NCBI GenBank assembly: GCA_002347285.1
Contig: DDXW01000051.1
Coordinates: 2,650-47,585, forward strand
Direction: 5' to 3'
Source of the DNA: Rhodocyclaceae bacterium UBA2250
GTDB lineage: Bacteria > Pseudomonadota > Gammaproteobacteria > Burkholderiales > Rhodocyclaceae
DNA: 44,936 nucleotides
The number at the start of each line of letters is the position of its first letter. Position 1 is the first letter of the stretch. The notes beneath the pieces were generated by a model. The model was not told the origin of the DNA. It ran no database searches and was given only the letters and a program-made list of their open reading frames with translations. Positions 42,184 to 44,936 of this stretch are shown one piece after another. The translations under genes and the position numbers were made by a program.

Positions 42184-42530
42184 ATGAAGGCAGGCTGGCC
42201 GATTATCTGGAGCACATCCGGCAAGCCGCGGCCGACGCGTGCTCATATACCGGAGGAATGAGCCGCGAGGATTTGCTGGCCGATAAACGAACGCAGCAGG
42301 CGGTGGTGATGAACCTGATCGTCATCGGCGAGGCGGCGACGAAGCTCCTGCAAGAGCATGGCGATTTCACGAGTCGCCATGCCGAAATCCCGTGGCGCAA
42401 TATGAAAGGCATGCGCAACCGGATCGCGCACGGCTATTTCGAGATCAACCTCGAAGTGGTTTGGGAAACCGTGCAGTCCGCCTTGCCGGAATTGCTCGGG
42501 CACTTGCCAAAACCGGCCCAGGACGATTAG
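42180..42530 (+). CDS. hepT: HepT-type HEPN RNase toxin
   Basis: A 116-residue all-helical HEPN protein with the catalytic motif R79-x4-H84-x-Y86 (RNRIAHGYF). The Tyr is the known AMPylation target of MntA. The upstream segment VVMNLIVIGEAATKLLQEH is also typical. HepT is an RNase (tRNA or mRNA cleaving) when free. The coupled arrangement mntA-hepT suggests an intact module. Confidence 0.93.
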   Translation: MNEGRLADYLEHIRQAAADACSYTGGMSREDLLADKRTQQAVVMNLIVIGEAATKLLQEHGDFTSRHAEIPWRNMKGMRNRIAHGYFEINLEVVWETVQSALPELLGHLPKPAQDD

Positions 42531-42608
42531 GCGAGTTTGACGCCCGCCGGCGGCGCGGGGCGAGGCCGGCGGCCTGTAGAATTCCCGGAATTCATTCCGG
42601 AGGCAGCC

Positions 42609-43376
42609 ATGCGGATCAAGGACAGCGTTTTCATCGTCAGCGGCGGCGCGTCGGGCCTGGGCGCCGCCGCCGCGCGATTTCTCGCCGGACGGGGCGGCAG
42701 GGTCGTGCTGGCGGACATGAACGCCGCGGCGGGCGAGGCGCTTGCGGCGGAACTGGGCGCGGCGGTGCGTTTCGTCGCGACGGACGTGGCCGACGAGGCG
42801 AGTGCGGCGGCCTGCGTGGCGGCGGCGGCCGAGGCTTTCGGCGCGCTGCATGGGCTGGTGAATTGCGCCGGCATCGTCGCCGGCGAAAAGACGCTGGGCA
42901 AGGAAGGGCCCCACGCGCTGGCGAGCTTCAGGCGCGTCATCGACGTCAATCTGGTCGGCACCTTCAACATGATCCGCCTGGCGGCCGAGGCGATGAACCG
43001 CAATGCGCCGAACGCCGACGGCGAGCGCGGCGTGATCGTGAATACCGCGTCGGTGGCGGCCTCCGACGGCCAGATGGGGCAGGCGGCCTACGCGGCCTCG
43101 AAGGCCGGCATCGCCGGCATGACGCTGCCGATCGCGCGCGACCTCGCCCGCAACGGCATCCGTGTGATGACGGTCGCGCCGGGCATCTTCGAGACGCCGA
43201 TGATGGCGGGCATGGCGCCCGAGGTGCAGGAAGCCCTGGGCAAGATGGTGCCGTTTCCGCCGCGGCTGGGCCGGCCGGCCGAGTTCGCCGCGCTGGTGGG
43301 ACAGATCGTCGAAAACCCGTATCTGAACGGCGAGGTGATCCGGCTCGACGGCGCCATCCGCATGCAGCCGAAGTAA
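42609..43376 (+). CDS. Short-chain dehydrogenase/reductase (3-hydroxyacyl-CoA dehydrogenase type II-like)
   Basis: A 255-residue classical SDR with the cofactor motif SGGASGLGAAAARFLAGRGG, the NCAG motif (LVNCAGIV), the catalytic Ser in NTASVAAS and YAASK. The start DSVFIVSGGASGLG and the tail ETPMMAGMAPEVQEALGKMVPFP resemble HSD17B10-type 3-hydroxyacyl-CoA / 3-hydroxy-2-methylbutyryl-CoA dehydrogenases. NAD use is suggested by an Asp (VVLADMN) at the end of strand 2. A Shine-Dalgarno GGAGG lies 6 bp before the ATG. It probably serves fatty-acid or branched-chain amino-acid oxidation. Confidence 0.88.
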   Translation: MRIKDSVFIVSGGASGLGAAAARFLAGRGGRVVLADMNAAAGEALAAELGAAVRFVATDVADEASAAACVAAAAEAFGALHGLVNCAGIVAGEKTLGKEGPHALASFRRVIDVNLVGTFNMIRLAAEAMNRNAPNADGERGVIVNTASVAASDGQMGQAAYAASKAGIAGMTLPIARDLARNGIRVMTVAPGIFETPMMAGMAPEVQEALGKMVPFPPRLGRPAEFAALVGQIVENPYLNGEVIRLDGAIRMQPK

Positions 43377-43379
43377 CCG

Positions 43380-44936
43380 GTGACGCAAGAGAACTGCTAC
43401 AACTGCTACCACTGCGGCCTGCCGGTGCCGCAAGGGGTCGATCTGCAGGTCGAGATCGACGGCCGGCCGCGCGCGATGTGTTGCGCCGGCTGCCAGGCGG
43501 TGGCCCAGGCGATCGTCGCGAACGGCCTGACCGAGTACTACCGCCATCGCGACGCCATGCCGGAATCGCCGCGCGAGGCGCTGCCGCAGGCGCTCTCCGA
43601 GCTCGGCCTGTTCGACCATCCCGAGGTGCAGAAGAACTTCGTGCGTCCGGTCGGCGAACATGAGCGCGAGGCGGCGCTGATCCTCGAGGGCATCACCTGC
43701 GCCGCCTGCGTCTGGCTCAACGAGGCGCACATCGCCCGGCAGCCGGGCGTGACGGCGGTGGACATCAACTACGCGACGCGGCGCGCCCGCGTGCGCTGGG
43801 ACGAAAACCTCACCAGGCTGTCGGCGATCCTCGAGGCGGTGCGGGCGATCGGCTACCGCGCCCACCCCTACGACGCGACGCGCTCGGAGCAGCTCGCCCA
43901 GCAGGAGCGGCGCAAGGCGCAGTGGCGCTTGTTCGTCGCCGGCTTCGGCATGATGCAGGTGATGATGTACGCCGTGCCGGTGTATATGGCCGACGGCGAC
44001 ATGACGCCCGACATCGAGCAGCTGATGCGCTGGGCGAGCCTGATCCTCACGCTGCCGGTGATGTTCTATTCGGCGGCGCCCTTCTTCATCAGCGCCTGGC
44101 GCGACCTCAAGCTGCGCCGCGTCGGCATGGACGTGCCGGTGGCGCTCGGCATCGGCAGCGCCTTTCTCGCCAGCGTCTGGGCCACGCTGACGGCGTCCGG
44201 CGAGGTGTATTTCGATTCGGTGACGATGTTCGTGTTCTTCCTGCTCGGCGGCCGCTATCTGGAAATGATGGCGCGCCAGAAGGCGGCGCGCGGCGTCGAG
44301 GGCTTGGCCCGCGCGCTGCCGGCGTTCGCCGAGCGCCTGCCGCGCTGGCCGGCCGGGGAGGGCGAGCGCGTCGCGGTGGCCGATCTCGCGGCGGGCGACG
44401 TGGTGCGCGTCAAGCCGGGCGAGACGGTTCCCGGCGACGGCGCGGTGATTGAGGGCGAATCGAGCTGCGACGAGTCGCTGCTGACCGGCGAGAGCCGGCC
44501 GGTGGCGAAGCGTGCCGGCGACGCGGTGACCGGCGGCAGCGTGAACGTCGCCAGTCCGCTGGTGCTGCGTCTGGCGCGCGTCGGCGAGGCGACGCGGCTG
44601 GCGTCGATCCGCCGCCTGATGGAACAGGCGGCGGTCGAGAAACCCCGGTTCGTGCAGCTGGCCGACCGCATCGCGCTGCACTTCATCTGGGTGCTGCTGG
44701 TGCTGGCGGCGGCCACCGGGCTGTACTGGCTCAACGCCGATCCCGACCGCGCGCTCTGGGTGTTCGTCGCCGTGCTGGTGGTGAGCTGCCCGTGCGCGCT
44801 GTCGCTGGCGATGCCGGCGGCGCTGACGGTGGCGACCGGCGCGCTGGCGCGCGAGGGCGTGCTCGTCACGCGCGGCCATGCGATCGAAACGCTGGCGCGC
44901 GCCGACCGCTGGATCTTCGACAAGACCGGCACGCTG
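43380..44936 (+). CDS. ccoI: Copper-translocating P-type ATPase CcoI/FixI, 5' part (cut by window end)
   Basis: The first 519 codons of a P1B-type ATPase needed to supply copper to cbb3 cytochrome oxidase. The N-terminus has a Cys-rich CcoI-specific segment (CYNCYHCGLPVP, CCAGCQAVAQAI), then a heavy-metal-associated domain with GITCAAC (Cys107, Cys110). Several membrane helices follow, and the actuator motif SLLTGES and the CPC ion site at 470-472. The window ends inside the phosphorylation motif DKTGTL. GTG at 43380, 3 bp after the SDR stop, is the only suitable start. No stop codon is in the window. Confidence 0.93.
   Translation, partial: MTQENCYNCYHCGLPVPQGVDLQVEIDGRPRAMCCAGCQAVAQAIVANGLTEYYRHRDAMPESPREALPQALSELGLFDHPEVQKNFVRPVGEHEREAALILEGITCAACVWLNEAHIARQPGVTAVDINYATRRARVRWDENLTRLSAILEAVRAIGYRAHPYDATRSEQLAQQERRKAQWRLFVAGFGMMQVMMYAVPVYMADGDMTPDIEQLMRWASLILTLPVMFYSAAPFFISAWRDLKLRRVGMDVPVALGIGSAFLASVWATLTASGEVYFDSVTMFVFFLLGGRYLEMMARQKAARGVEGLARALPAFAERLPRWPAGEGERVAVADLAAGDVVRVKPGETVPGDGAVIEGESSCDESLLTGESRPVAKRAGDAVTGGSVNVASPLVLRLARVGEATRLASIRRLMEQAAVEKPRFVQLADRIALHFIWVLLVLAAATGLYWLNADPDRALWVFVAVLVVSCPCALSLAMPAALTVATGALAREGVLVTRGHAIETLARADRWIFDKTGTL

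Noticed and set aside
42243..44879. 878-codon minus-strand frame across hepT, the SDR gene and ccoI
   Set aside because: It crosses three well-supported genes on the other strand and is His/Arg-rich shadow sequence.

Overview
The window looks like chromosomal DNA of a GC-rich Gram-negative betaproteobacterium, most likely of the Rhodocyclales type. This is inferred from gene content and order: prfA-prmC, rpsP-rimM-trmD-rplS, xseB-ispA-dxs beside folE2, ribF-ileS-lspA-fkpB-ispH, and lpxC / DciA-like gene / M23 peptidase / secA. Outer-membrane genes (lpxC, a classical 16-strand-type porin, type IV pili) confirm a diderm. No transposase, integrase, phage gene or CRISPR array was found.

Layout. 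1-3310: translation genes (release factor 1 and its methylase, S16, RimM, TrmD, L19), closed by an unusually long perfect palindrome that serves as a terminator. 3315-7221 (minus): folE2, then the isoprenoid genes dxs and ispA with xseB. 7369-9685: a tightly coupled trio of Rieske oxygenase, SpoIIAA-like protein and sulfurtransferase. 9673-18104: queG (minus), then tsaE-amiC and the ribF-ileS-lspA-fkpB-ispH operon. 18105-25712 (minus): a lower-GC type IV pilus cluster (pilE, fimT, pilV, pilW, pilX, pilY1) ending in a TonB-C-like gene. 25865-33275: tRNA-Thr(CGU), psiE, purC, prlC, a glutaredoxin-like secreted protein, a PilZ protein, exonuclease III, a Crp/Fnr regulator with a DUF2892 gene, lpxC and a small membrane protein. 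33315-39949: DciA-like, M23 peptidase, then secA-mtnA-(78 aa protein)-nucleotidyltransferase-class II aldolase, chained by start/stop overlaps. 39931-44936: DUF2442 with a truncated DUF4160-like gene, a porin, a MntA-HepT toxin-antitoxin pair, an SDR dehydrogenase and the 5' part of ccoI, cut by the window end.

The most notable unexplained signal is a 25-bp interspersed repeat with core CTCGGCGCTGRCRGGGCGG. I find ten good copies. Seven lie inside protein-coding genes, in several reading frames and on both coding strands, mostly in regions where the proteins are normally variable. Three lie between genes. Nine of the ten point the same way along the + strand whatever the gene direction. The constraint therefore appears to act on DNA rather than protein, and the sequence behaves either like an oriented chromosomal motif or like a tiny mobile or palindrome-less cousin of gene-invading repeats.

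The second notable point is metabolic. mtnA shares an operon with a class II aldolase, the gene pairing expected for the 5-methylthioribose-1-phosphate / dihydroxyacetone-phosphate shunt, and a small nucleotidyltransferase module sits between them.
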